Shown here: positions 42,126-50,556 of the stretch, piece after piece
Layout of the letters: the number at the start of each line of letters is the position of its first letter
Position numbering within the stretch: position 1 is the first letter of the stretch
Notes under the pieces: model-generated
Database searches by the model: none
Seen by the model: only the letters and a program-made list of their open reading frames with translations
What the model was told of the DNA's origin: nothing
Assembly: GCF_041890415.1 (NCBI RefSeq)
Contig: NZ_CP169056.1
Location: 2,480,001-2,544,000 of the forward strand
DNA length: 64,000 bases
Origin: Pseudoxanthomonas koreensis_A
Lineage (GTDB): Bacteria; Pseudomonadota; Gammaproteobacteria; Xanthomonadales; Xanthomonadaceae
Direction: 5' to 3'
Translations under genes and position numbers: made by a program

Positions 42126-42139
42126 TTGACCCAGATCAG
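42126..42139 (+). promoter_or_regulatory. FNR-type box upstream of nadA
   Basis: TTGACCCAGATCAG, one mismatch in the last base. A -10-like TAGCAT lies exactly 22 nt farther on (42162-42167), the class II spacing, predicting a start near 42174. That coincides with an alternative in-frame ATG of nadA at 42173. Confidence 0.6.
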
Positions 42140-42184
42140 GAGACGCGCGCGACCGCACCGCTAGCATCCTCGATGGATTGTTCT

Positions 42185-42195
42185 CCCCCCCCCCC
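42185..42195 (+). repeat. C11 homopolymer upstream of nadA
   Basis: A run of eleven C between the FNR-type promoter and nadA. It is in frame with nadA if translation begins at 42173 and in the leader if it begins at 42248. Confidence 0.85.
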
Positions 42196-42247
42196 GCTCC
42201 ACCGCCGCGGCACGCCCGTGCATGCCGCCGCCCACACCGGAACCGCC

Positions 42248-43285
42248 ATGCCTGCCACCCAAGCGCCGGCCGCCCCCCGCTGGCGCCCTGAACTGGAAGC
42301 GCAGTACGCCGAACTCGGCGCGCGCCTGGAACCCCTGCTGCCATGCCTGGAGTGGCCGCTGCACCTGCCCTGGATCGACGCGATCAACCGCCTCAAGCGC
42401 GAGCGTGGCGCGGTGATCATGGCCCACAGCTACCAGTCGCCGGAAATCTTCCACGGCGTGGCCGACATCACCGGCGACTCGCTGGCGCTGGCCCAGGCCG
42501 CGGGCGACTGCGAGGCCGAGGTGATCGTGCTGTGCGGCGTCCACTTCATGGCCGAGACCGCCAAGATCCTGGCCCCGCACAAGACCGTGCTGATTCCCGA
42601 CCCGGAGGCCGGCTGCTCGCTGGCATCGTCGATCACCGCCGAGGACGTGCGCCAGCTGCGGCGCCAGCACCCGGGCGCGCCGGTGGTCAGCTACGTCAAC
42701 ACCAGCGCCGCGGTGAAGGCCGAATCCGATGCGTGCTGCACCTCCGCCAATGCCGCGCGGATGGTGGAGGCGATGGCCGCCGAACACGGCGCCGACAAGG
42801 TGATCTTCCTGCCCGATGCATTCCTGGGCTACCACGTCGCCCAGCAGACCGGCATCGAGCTGGTGCTGTGGCACGGCCGCTGCGAGGTGCACGAGCAATT
42901 CACCGCGCAGCAGGCACGGCACGCGCGCGAGCGTTTCAACGCGCGCCTGGTCGCCCATCCCGAATGCCCGCCCGAGGTGCAGGAGGAAGCCGATTTCGTC
43001 GGCTCCACCACCGCCATGGGCGCATGGCTGGAAAAGGAGAAGCCGGAGCGGGTGGCGCTGATCACCGAATGCTCGATGGCCGACAACCTGCGCACGCGGT
43101 TCCCGCAGGTGGAGTTCATCAAGCCCTGCAACCTGTGCCCGCACATGAAGCGGATCACCCTGCCCGCCATCCACGATTGCCTGAGCACGCTGGGCCATGA
43201 GGTGCAGGTGCCGGCGCAGATGGCGGTGCGTGCGCGTGCGGCGCTGGAGCGGATGCTGGCGGTGGGCCGGCACGACCGCGCATGA
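42248..43285 (+). CDS. nadA: Quinolinate synthase
   Basis: [4Fe-4S] enzyme condensing iminoaspartate with dihydroxyacetone phosphate to quinolinate in NAD synthesis. 345 aa. Key regions: IMAHSYQSPEIFHGVADITG, CGVHFMAETAKIL, the SDACCTSANA cysteine, and CNLCPHMKRI near the C-terminus. The ATG at 42248 was chosen on family length. An ATG at 42173 would add 25 residues encoded across a C11 tract. The stop overlaps nadB by ATGA. Confidence 0.93.
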   Translation: MPATQAPAAPRWRPELEAQYAELGARLEPLLPCLEWPLHLPWIDAINRLKRERGAVIMAHSYQSPEIFHGVADITGDSLALAQAAGDCEAEVIVLCGVHFMAETAKILAPHKTVLIPDPEAGCSLASSITAEDVRQLRRQHPGAPVVSYVNTSAAVKAESDACCTSANAARMVEAMAAEHGADKVIFLPDAFLGYHVAQQTGIELVLWHGRCEVHEQFTAQQARHARERFNARLVAHPECPPEVQEEADFVGSTTAMGAWLEKEKPERVALITECSMADNLRTRFPQVEFIKPCNLCPHMKRITLPAIHDCLSTLGHEVQVPAQMAVRARAALERMLAVGRHDRA

Positions 43286-44760
43286 GTATGCGCCGCAGGC
43301 CACCCCTGGTGGTGGTGGTCGGCAGCGGCGTGGCGGGATTGTCGGCGGCATTGGCCGCCGCGCCGCGGCAGGTGCTGCTGGTGGCGCGCGGCACTGATGG
43401 CCATGGCAGTTCCAGCCACTGGGCGCAGGGCGGCATCGCCGCGGCGGTAGGGCCCGGCGATACGCCCGCCGCCCATGCGCACGACACCGAGGAAGCCGGC
43501 GCCGGCCACAACGATGGCGCGGCCGTGCATTACCTGACCGAGCAGGCGCCGGAGGCGATCGCGCGCTTGCAGGCGCTGGGCATGGCCTTCGACCGTGCGG
43601 ACGATGGCCGCCTGCGCCTGGGCCGCGAAGGCGGCCACCACGCCGACCGCATCGTCCATGCCGGCGGCGACGCCAGCGGCGCGGTGTTGCTGGCCACGCT
43701 GCTGCGTGCGGCGCGCGCGGCCAGCCACATCCACCTCCGCGAGGGCGTGCAGGCCGATGCGCTGTTGCTGCGCGATGCGGCCGTGGCCGGCATCCGTCTG
43801 GAGGATGCGCATGGCGGCACCAGCCTGGTGGAATGCAGCGAGGTGGTGCTGGCGACCGGCGGCATCGGCGCGCTGTTCGCGGCCAGCACCAACCCCGCCG
43901 GCGCCGATGGCAACGGCCTGGCCCTGGGCGTGGCCGCCGGTGCGGCCACCCGCGACCTGGAGTTCGTCCAGTTCCATCCCACTGCATTGGCGACCGGCGG
44001 CAGCGGGCCGTTGCCGCTGGTCACCGAAGCGCTGCGCGGTGCCGGCGCGCGCCTGTGCGACGCAAACGGCCGCTCGCTCACTGCCGGCCTGCATCCGCTT
44101 GGCGACCTGGCCCCGCGCGACCTGGTCGCCCGCTGCGTGTGGCAGGAAAGCCTGCGCAACGACCACGCCTGGCTGGATGCCACCGCCCTGGGCGATGCCT
44201 GGCCGGTACGCTTCCCCACCGTGCATGCGGCCTGCCTGGCGCATGGCGTGGACCCGGCACGGCAGCCCATCCCGGTGGTGCCTGCCGCGCACTTCCACAT
44301 GGGTGGCCTGGCCACCGACCGCGATGGCCGCACCGGCGTGCGCGGCCTGTATGCCGTGGGCGAGGTCGCCTGCAACCGGGTCCACGGCGCCAACCGCCTG
44401 GCCAGCAACTCGCTGCTTGAGGGGCTGGTGTTCGGCCACCGCCTGGGCCTGCGCCTGGCCGAGGCAGGGCCACTGCCGGCGATGGCGCACGGCGCGCACC
44501 GCTGGGCCGGCCGTGGCGCGGCCGCCGACGCACCGGCACTGGCCTGGCTGCGCACCCTGCTGTGGAACGCGATGGGCCCGGTCCGCGACGGCGGCACCCT
44601 GGCCTCGGCGCTGCGCGTGGTCGAAAGCGGCATTGCCAGCGATGTGCCGGCAGGCCACGCATCCTGCGGCTGGCAGGGGCGGCTGGCTTGCCTGCTGCTT
44701 GCCTCAGCGCTGCAGCGCGGCGAGAGCCTGGGCGCGCACCATCGCAGCGATGCGCCGTGA
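43282..44760 (+). CDS. nadB: L-aspartate oxidase
   Basis: FAD enzyme producing iminoaspartate for NadA; in low oxygen it can use fumarate. 492 aa. The FAD-binding VVVGSGVAGLSAAL lies at the N-terminus, followed by the succinate-dehydrogenase-like SSHWAQGGIAAA, then EFVQFHPTAL, and HFHMGGLATD with the conserved active-site region, and GANRLASNSLLEGLVFG. It is coupled to nadA through a 4-nt overlap, so both would share the FNR-type promoter. Confidence 0.93.
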   Translation: MSMRRRPPLVVVVGSGVAGLSAALAAAPRQVLLVARGTDGHGSSSHWAQGGIAAAVGPGDTPAAHAHDTEEAGAGHNDGAAVHYLTEQAPEAIARLQALGMAFDRADDGRLRLGREGGHHADRIVHAGGDASGAVLLATLLRAARAASHIHLREGVQADALLLRDAAVAGIRLEDAHGGTSLVECSEVVLATGGIGALFAASTNPAGADGNGLALGVAAGAATRDLEFVQFHPTALATGGSGPLPLVTEALRGAGARLCDANGRSLTAGLHPLGDLAPRDLVARCVWQESLRNDHAWLDATALGDAWPVRFPTVHAACLAHGVDPARQPIPVVPAAHFHMGGLATDRDGRTGVRGLYAVGEVACNRVHGANRLASNSLLEGLVFGHRLGLRLAEAGPLPAMAHGAHRWAGRGAAADAPALAWLRTLLWNAMGPVRDGGTLASALRVVESGIASDVPAGHASCGWQGRLACLLLASALQRGESLGAHHRSDAP

Positions 44761-44846
44761 GCCGGATCATGGCGTGCATGGCTACGCACCCCGTCCGATG
44801 CGGCCACGCGGCGCGGATGCGCGTGGACCGGCGTGCGGCTGCTCGC

Positions 44847-45626
44847 CTATGCCGGCGGGACGACCGAGCGATAGCCGCGTTCGGCCAGCCGCTCCAGCAC
44901 CGCTTCGACGATGCGCACGCTGGCGCCATGCGGTGCGCCCTCGTGCAGCAGGACGATGGCGCCCGGCGCCAGCCCGCTTTCGATCCGGCGCAGCACCCGG
45001 TCCGGATCTCCGTCGACCGCATCGTAGCCGCGCGCGCACCACGCCACCCGGACCAGGCCGTGGCGACGCAGCGATGCGGCCACGAACGGATTGGTCATGC
45101 CCACCACCGACCGGAACCAGCGCGGCGCGGCGCCGGCCACCTGCGCCAGTGCCTGCTGCGCAGCGTCGATCTCGCGCGCCATCGCGCGCGGCCCCAGGCG
45201 CCAGAAGTGTGCCTGCGGATGGGTGTGGCTGTGGTTGCCGATGCCGTGGCCGCGCCGCAGGATTTCCTGCACCAGCTCCGGCCGCGCCTGCGCGCGTGCG
45301 CCGACCAGGAAGAACGTGGCCCGCGCGCCGTGCCGGTCGAGCAGGTCGAGGATCGGCACGGTGTCGTCCGATGGGCCATCGTCGATGGTCAGCCACACCG
45401 CCTGGCCCACGTCGGCCAGCCGCACCAGGGCCGGCCCGTAGAAGCCGGACCACGGCAGGAACACCGGCACCACGAACAGCGCGTGCGACAGCAGCAACGC
45501 CGGCACGCCCCAGTGCCAGCCCAGCCGCCACCACAGCAGCACCACCAGCAGTTGCGAAGCCACCACCCAGCCGATCCAGGCGTGTGGGTGGCGTGGAACG
45601 GGATGCTGCGTGTGCGGAGTGGTCAT
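44847..45626 (-). CDS. Membrane-anchored polysaccharide deacetylase (NodB domain)
   Basis: 259 aa. Two N-terminal hydrophobic helices (about 14-60) precede a NodB/CE4 domain with LTIDDGPSDDT (catalytic/metal aspartates) and GNHSHTHP (metal histidines). It probably removes acetyl groups from a cell-envelope glycan. It is divergent to the Grx4 gene and independent of the EPS cluster 20 kb away, though a link to that polymer is possible. Confidence 0.85.
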   Translation of the reverse strand: MTTPHTQHPVPRHPHAWIGWVVASQLLVVLLWWRLGWHWGVPALLLSHALFVVPVFLPWSGFYGPALVRLADVGQAVWLTIDDGPSDDTVPILDLLDRHGARATFFLVGARAQARPELVQEILRRGHGIGNHSHTHPQAHFWRLGPRAMAREIDAAQQALAQVAGAAPRWFRSVVGMTNPFVAASLRRHGLVRVAWCARGYDAVDGDPDRVLRRIESGLAPGAIVLLHEGAPHGASVRIVEAVLERLAERGYRSVVPPA

Positions 45627-45689
45627 CGCCGCATCATGCCACGCGGCGTAGAATGAATCCCTTGTCACCCCAGCCTTGCGAGTGCCCCC

Positions 45690-46616
45690 ATGTCCCTTGA
45701 TCCCGCCCTGCGTTCGCGCATCGAATCGCTGCTGCAATCCAACCGCGTCGTGCTGTTCATGAAGGGCCAGCCCGGCATGCCGCAGTGCGGCTTCTCGGCC
45801 AAGGCCAGCGGCCTGCTGGCGGATCTTGATGTGGAGTTCGCCCACGTCAACGTGCTGGCCGACCAGGAGATCCGCGAAGGCATCAAGGCCTACGGCAACT
45901 GGCCGACGATCCCGCAGCTCTACGTGGATGGCGAGCTGGTCGGCGGCAGCGACATCGTCGAGCAGATGGCCGGCAGCGGCGAGCTGTCGCAGTTGCTGGG
46001 CCTGCCGCCGCCGGACCGCACGCCGCCGCAGGTCACCGTCACCGAAGCGGCGGCCGAGAAGCTGCGCGGCGCGCTGGGCGATGCCGACGACGCCGCGCTG
46101 GTGCTGACCATCGATGCGAAGTTCCAGCCGCGCTTCCAGATCGCGCCACGCAATGACACGGCCATCGCGGTGGATGCGGCTGGCCTGCGGATCCAGTTCG
46201 ACCTGGCCAGCGCGCGCCGGGCCAACGGCATCACCATCGACTGGGTCGACGATTTCCGTGGCCAGGGCCTGGCCATCGACAACCCGAACGCGCCCAAGCC
46301 GGTGCAGGCGATCCCGCCGGCCGAGGCCGACCGCCAGGTCCGCGCCGGCGAGCTGGTCCTGGTGGACGTGCGCCCGCCCGAGGAGCGCGCCCATGCGGCG
46401 GTTGCGGTTGCGCACCGCAGCCTGGACGGGGACGGCCGCGCCGACCTTGAAGCCCTGCCCAAGGACACCCGGCTGGCGTTCCTGTGCCATGTGGGCGAGC
46501 GCAGCGCGCGGGTGGCCGAGGAGTTCCGCGCCAGCGGTTTCACCCAGGTGTTCAATGTGGAAGGCGGCATCGAGCGCTGGTCCGCCGAAGTGGACAGCAG
46601 CGTGCCGCGCTACTGA
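45690..46616 (+). CDS. Grx4-type monothiol glutaredoxin fused to A-type-like and rhodanese domains
   Basis: 308 aa. Domain 1 (about 1-105) is a CGFS glutaredoxin (C33 in PQCGFS) that carries Fe-S clusters. Domain 2 (about 110-205) resembles an A-type Fe-S carrier (VTVTEAAAEKLRGAL ... GITIDWVDDF) but has no cysteines. Domain 3 (about 210-308) is a rhodanese-like domain with catalytic-type cysteine C266 (FLCHVGERS). Fusions of this kind are known in Xanthomonas relatives. Probable role: Fe-S delivery with sulfur handling. A terminator follows directly. Confidence 0.88.
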   Translation: MSLDPALRSRIESLLQSNRVVLFMKGQPGMPQCGFSAKASGLLADLDVEFAHVNVLADQEIREGIKAYGNWPTIPQLYVDGELVGGSDIVEQMAGSGELSQLLGLPPPDRTPPQVTVTEAAAEKLRGALGDADDAALVLTIDAKFQPRFQIAPRNDTAIAVDAAGLRIQFDLASARRANGITIDWVDDFRGQGLAIDNPNAPKPVQAIPPAEADRQVRAGELVLVDVRPPEERAHAAVAVAHRSLDGDGRADLEALPKDTRLAFLCHVGERSARVAEEFRASGFTQVFNVEGGIERWSAEVDSSVPRY

Positions 46617-46644
46617 GCCGGCGATTCCGGAGTTGCCGCAAGAG

Positions 46645-46674
46645 GGCGGAGGTCGCAAGGCCTCCGCCTTTTTT
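46645..46674 (+). terminator. Rho-independent terminator after the Grx4 gene
   Basis: GGCGGAGG (46645-46652), 8-nt loop, CCTCCGCC (46661-46668) and six T. Confidence 0.92.
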
Positions 46675-46753
46675 CTGTTCGTCCCCCGCGTGAGGGAGTA
46701 TGCGCGGCCGCGTTGCCGCAAGCGGCGGTGCGGGGCTTGTGCCGTGATGTAGC

Positions 46754-46831
46754 GGGTGGGCTTGTCGTCGCGGTGCGGTGGGTGGGCTTGTCGCGGCGGT
46801 GCGGTGGGTGGGCTTGTCGCGGCGGTGCGGT
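46754..46831. repeat. 26-bp tandem repeat, three units
   Basis: Three consecutive 26-bp units starting GGGTGGGCTTGTCG at 46754, 46780 and 46806; units 2 and 3 are identical and unit 1 differs at one base. No gene is seen in the surrounding interval 46675-47039. Confidence 0.85.
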
Positions 46832-46901
46832 GCGATGCCTGCTGCCGCTCATGTCCGCCGGACGACGCCCATCCGCATATCGATGCTGCGGCTCCGCATT
46901 T

Positions 46902-47028
46902 GTAGGAGCCGGTCTTGCCGGCGACCGCGGCGCGGGATGACGTAACGCGATGTAACCCCGTGCGATGCGGTATGCGGTGATGACTCGACCTGGCCTGTGC
47001 CGGGTCGCCGGCAAGACCGGCTCCTACA
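46902..47028. repeat. Inverted pair of REP-like repeats
   Basis: A forward copy at 46902-46930 and a reverse-complement copy at 47003-47028, about 70 bp apart, between the Grx4 gene and the DUF924 gene. The pair could fold into a large cruciform or bidirectional mRNA hairpin. Confidence 0.8.
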
Positions 47029-47039
47029 AGAGGCGGGCT

Positions 47040-47576
47040 TCAGAAGCCTCCGCCGGCGTCCAGCCAGGCCTGTTCTTCCGGTGTGCTGACCCGGCCCAAT
47101 GCACGGTTGCGATGCGGAAAGCGGCCGAAGCGGGCAATGACCTCCTCGTGCGCCACCGCATAATCGAGGTACTGCGCATCGCCCAGGGCACCGAACAGTT
47201 CCACCGCAAGGCGCTGGTCGGCCGGGTCTTCCGAGTGCTCGTATGGCAGGTAGAAGAATGCGCGCAACGCCGGCTCGACCTTCGCATCGTGCCCTGCAGC
47301 CAACGCGCGGCTCGCATATGCACGCGCAAGGCCGTCGGTGGCGTAGGCATGGCCGCTGCCGCGGAACACGTTGCGCGGGATCTGGTCGAGCAGGATCATC
47401 AGCGCCAATGCACCTTCGGCATCATCCAGCCACGGCTCGATCTCGCCGCGCGCGGCGATGTGGTGAAGCTGCAGGAAACGCGCCTCGCACTGGCGGTCGA
47501 ATGCCTCGCCGCCGTTGAACCACGCGCCGGGGCCCGCCTCGCGCCAGAATCGCACCACCTCGTCGGCCGTCGCCAT
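47040..47576 (-). CDS. DUF924 family protein
   Basis: 178 aa, soluble, all-helical pattern. DUF924 hallmarks are FWREAGPGAWFNGGEAFD at the N-terminus, LILLDQIPRN-type motif (MILLDQIPRNVFRGSGHAY), FYLPYEHSED and HEEVIARFGRFPHRN. Biochemical function is not established for the family. Confidence 0.85.
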   Translation of the reverse strand: MATADEVVRFWREAGPGAWFNGGEAFDRQCEARFLQLHHIAARGEIEPWLDDAEGALALMILLDQIPRNVFRGSGHAYATDGLARAYASRALAAGHDAKVEPALRAFFYLPYEHSEDPADQRLAVELFGALGDAQYLDYAVAHEEVIARFGRFPHRNRALGRVSTPEEQAWLDAGGGF

Positions 47577-47821
47577 GCATCATCTCCATCTCTGCAGGAT
47601 GGACAGGATGCCGCAACCGGCCAGGGACGGCACGCCGGGCGTATCGTTGGACGACGCGCGGCGTTGGACGCGCAGGCCTGTGCGATGGTTCCAGGCCGGG
47701 CATTGATCGCATCTGCATGCGCCCGGCCGTTATGGTGGCCGGTGCCCCCGATAACCGGAACCGCCGACGCGGCCTTCGCGGCTGGGCACCGAAACTGCAC
47801 TCCCCGCCTCCGGAGTCCGCC

Positions 47822-48160
47822 ATGCCCCGATACATGATCCGCCTGCCAGATCCCGCCAGCGCCCGCGGCAGTACGCCGGAACTGGCGTTCACCGCGCACG
47901 GTGCCGAGGCCTTCGCCGAGGAACTGCAAGCCGCCCTGGCCACGCCTGCACTGTTCGAACGCTGGCGTGCGCTGCAGCCGGACCCGGACGAGGTGGATCC
48001 TGCCTTGGGCGTGACCGATCCCGGCGCCAGGGTGCGCGGCACCCAGAAGGGCCTGCACGTACTCCTGGAGGCCGATACCGGCATCCCGGGCGATATCCTC
48101 AGGCAGCGCCTGCGACTGCTGGCCGGCAACCACTGGGAGCTGCGCGACGTGCGCTTCTGA
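47822..48160 (+). CDS. Conserved-looking hypothetical protein
   Basis: 112 aa, ATG preceded by CCGGAG. No known motif seen. An alternating pattern (RYMIRLPDP ... LAFTAHGAEAFAEEL ... VRGTQKGLHVLLEADTGIPG ... LRDVRF) suggests a small alpha-beta protein. Codon use is like its neighbours, supporting a real gene. It runs toward the fghA gene. Confidence 0.65.
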   Translation: MPRYMIRLPDPASARGSTPELAFTAHGAEAFAEELQAALATPALFERWRALQPDPDEVDPALGVTDPGARVRGTQKGLHVLLEADTGIPGDILRQRLRLLAGNHWELRDVRF

Positions 48161-48171
48161 CTGCGCCCGCC

Positions 48172-49002
48172 CTACCCACGCAGCGCCCGCGCGTGGTGGG
48201 CGAGGTGCTCGCCGATGAAACTGGCGATGAAGTAATAGCTGTGGTCGTAGCCAGGGCGCATGCGCAGTTGCAGTGGATGCCCGGCTGCGGCCGCCGCGGC
48301 CTGCAGCAGTTGCGGGCGCAGTTGCTTGTCGAGGAACTCGTCGCCGTCGCCCTGGTCGATCAGCAGCGGCAATTTCTCCGGTGCGTGGCGCACCAGCTCG
48401 GTGGCGTCGTACTGCTTCCAGGCCTCGCGGTCCTCGCCCAGGTAGGCGGAGAATGCCTTCTCGCCCCATGGCACCTGCGAGGGCGCCACGATCGGCGAGA
48501 ACGCCGACACGCTGCGGTAGCGGCCCGGGTTGCGCAGCGCGATCACCAGCGCCCCGTGCCCGCCCATCGAGTGCCCGCTGATTGCGCGCACGTCGCTGGC
48601 CGACGGGTCCGATTCCACCCAGGCCGGCAGCTCGTCGACGATGTAGTCGTACATGCGGTAGTGCTTCGCCCACGGATCCTGCGTGGCGTTGAGGTAGAAG
48701 CCTGCACCCTTGCCCAGGTCGTAGCCGTCGGCATCGGCCACCTCGTCGCCGCGCGGGCTGGTGTCCGGCGCGACCAGGATGATGCCGTGCTCGGCGGCAT
48801 AACGCTGGGCGCCGGCCTTGGTGATGAAGTTCTGCTCGTTGCAGGTCAGGCCCGAGAGCCAGTACAGCACCGGGCATGGGCCGTGCGCGGCCTGCGGCGG
48901 AAAGTACACGCCGACGGTCATGTCGCAGCCCAGCACTTCGGAGCGGTGGCGGTAAACGTCCTGCCAGCCGCCGAAGCAGGCGCGATGTTCGATACGTTCC
49001 AT
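48172..49002 (-). CDS. fghA: S-formylglutathione hydrolase
   Basis: Esterase that hydrolyses S-formylglutathione to formate and glutathione. 276 aa alpha/beta hydrolase with nucleophile motif GHSMGGHGA, family signatures YWLSGLTCNEQNF and SFIGEHLAHHARAL at the C-terminus. Third gene of frmR-adhC-fghA, 25 nt after adhC. Confidence 0.94.
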   Translation of the reverse strand: MERIEHRACFGGWQDVYRHRSEVLGCDMTVGVYFPPQAAHGPCPVLYWLSGLTCNEQNFITKAGAQRYAAEHGIILVAPDTSPRGDEVADADGYDLGKGAGFYLNATQDPWAKHYRMYDYIVDELPAWVESDPSASDVRAISGHSMGGHGALVIALRNPGRYRSVSAFSPIVAPSQVPWGEKAFSAYLGEDREAWKQYDATELVRHAPEKLPLLIDQGDGDEFLDKQLRPQLLQAAAAAAGHPLQLRMRPGYDHSYYFIASFIGEHLAHHARALRG

Positions 49003-49027
49003 TTGGGTCTCCGGTTTTCCCCGCGGC

Positions 49028-50137
49028 TCAGTAGTGGATGACCGCGCGGATCGACTTGCCCTCGTGCATCAGGTCGAAGGCCTCGTTGATGCGCTCCAGC
49101 GTCAGGGTGTGGGTGACGAAGGGCGCCAGCTGGATGTCGCCGCGCATCGCGTCCTCGACCATGCCCGGCAGCTGGCTGCGGCCCTTGACCCCGCCGAAGG
49201 CGGTGCCCATCCACTTGCGCCCGGTGACCAGCTGGAACGGCCGGGTGCTGATCTCCTTGCCCGCGCCGGCCACGCCGATGATCACGCTCTGGCCCCAGCC
49301 GCGGTGCGCGCATTCCAGCGCAGCGCGCATCACCTCGACATTGCCGATGCACTCGAAGCTGTGGTCCACGCCCCAGCCGGTCATCTCCACGATCACCTGC
49401 TGGATCGGCTTGTCGTGGTCCTTCGGGTTGACGCACTCGGTCGCGCCCATCTGTTGCGCCAGTTCGAACTTGGCCGGGTTGGTGTCGATGGCGATGATGC
49501 GGCCGGCCTTGGCCTGCCGGGCGCCCTGGATCACCGCCAGGCCGATCGCACCGAGGCCGAACACGGCAACCGTGTCGCCCTCCTGCACCTTGGCCGTGTT
49601 GTGCACGGCTCCAATCCCGGTGGTCACGCCGCAGCCGAGCAGGCAGGTGTGCTCGGGGTTGGCTTCGGGATTGACCTTGGCCAGCGAGACCTCGGCGACC
49701 ACGGTGTATTCGCTGAAGGTCGAGCAGCCCATGTAGTGATAGACCGGCTGGCCGTTGTAGGAGAAGCGGGTGGTGCCATCGGGCATCACGCCCTTGCCCT
49801 GGGTGGCGCGCACGGCCACGCACAGGTTGGTCTTGCCGCTCTTGCAGAACAGGCACTGCCCGCACTCGGCGGTGTACAGCGGAATCACGTGGTCGCCCGG
49901 CTTCACGCTGGTCACGCCCTCGCCCACTTCCATCACGATGCCGGCGCCCTCATGGCCCAGCACCGCCGGGAACACGCCTTCGGGATCCTCGCCCGACAGG
50001 GTGAACGCATCGGTATGGCACAGCGCGGTGTGGGTGATCTTCACCAGCACCTCGCCGCGCTTCGGGCCTTCGAGGTCGAGCTCGACGATCTGCAGCGGCT
50101 TTCCGGCTTCGAACGCGACGGCAGCACGGGTCTTCAT
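49028..50137 (-). CDS. adhC: Class III alcohol dehydrogenase / S-(hydroxymethyl)glutathione dehydrogenase
   Basis: NAD- and Zn-dependent oxidation of S-hydroxymethylglutathione, also an S-nitrosoglutathione reductase. 369 aa. Zn motifs: catalytic site CHTDAFTLSGEDPEG and GHEGAGIV, structural-zinc cysteines in TAECGQCLFCKSGKTNLC, and NAD site VFGLGAIGLAV. The ATG at 50137 was chosen; an upstream ATG adds only unconserved residues. GSNO reductase activity would complement the NO module upstream in the window. Confidence 0.95.
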   Translation of the reverse strand: MKTRAAVAFEAGKPLQIVELDLEGPKRGEVLVKITHTALCHTDAFTLSGEDPEGVFPAVLGHEGAGIVMEVGEGVTSVKPGDHVIPLYTAECGQCLFCKSGKTNLCVAVRATQGKGVMPDGTTRFSYNGQPVYHYMGCSTFSEYTVVAEVSLAKVNPEANPEHTCLLGCGVTTGIGAVHNTAKVQEGDTVAVFGLGAIGLAVIQGARQAKAGRIIAIDTNPAKFELAQQMGATECVNPKDHDKPIQQVIVEMTGWGVDHSFECIGNVEVMRAALECAHRGWGQSVIIGVAGAGKEISTRPFQLVTGRKWMGTAFGGVKGRSQLPGMVEDAMRGDIQLAPFVTHTLTLERINEAFDLMHEGKSIRAVIHY

Positions 50138-50197
50138 GGTGTGGCTCCTGCAATGCGGTGGGGCCCGCGCCGGATGCACGGGCAGGTCAGGGTGCGG

Positions 50198-50473
50198 CTA
50201 TTTCAGGTACGAGCGGATCAGCCCGGTCATCTCGGCCACGCGCTCGGCGCGTTCGGCATCGCTGTGCGCGGCATGCCCGAACTCCTCGCGCAGGTGCGAT
50301 TCCAGCACCTCGCTCATCAGCCCGTTGACCGCACCGCGGATGGCAGCGATCTGCTGCAGCACGGGGCCGCAATCGGCGCCGGATTCGAGCGCGCGTTCAA
50401 GGCCCTCGCACTGGCCGCGGATGCGTCGGATGCGGGCCAGGACCTTCTTTTTCTCTTCAGGCGAATGGGGCAT
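50198..50473 (-). CDS. frmR: Formaldehyde-responsive repressor FrmR
   Basis: 91 aa CsoR/RcnR-fold repressor. The formaldehyde-reactive residues are present: Pro2 (MPHSPEEKKK) and C35 (GADCGPVL), followed by IRGAVNGLMSEVLESH. Formaldehyde cross-links Pro2 to Cys35 and releases DNA. The ATG at 50473 is set by the need for Pro2; the longer open frame is not used. It is the first gene of the operon, with an operator directly upstream. Confidence 0.93.
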   Translation of the reverse strand: MPHSPEEKKKVLARIRRIRGQCEGLERALESGADCGPVLQQIAAIRGAVNGLMSEVLESHLREEFGHAAHSDAERAERVAEMTGLIRSYLK

Positions 50474-50490
50474 GGCCGCCGCATCGTCCC

Positions 50491-50509
50491 ATAGTGGGGG
50501 GGAGTATAG
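50491..50509 (-). promoter_or_regulatory. Probable FrmR operator
   Basis: ATAGTGGGGGGGAGTATAG: an A/T-rich dyad flanking a G7 tract, the type used by FrmR/RcnR repressors. It lies 18-36 bp upstream of the frmR ATG, where it would overlap the promoter. Confidence 0.7.
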
Positions 50510-50556
50510 CAGGGCGGCCCGGAACGGACCACGTGGCCGCCCACGGGGCGCAACGG

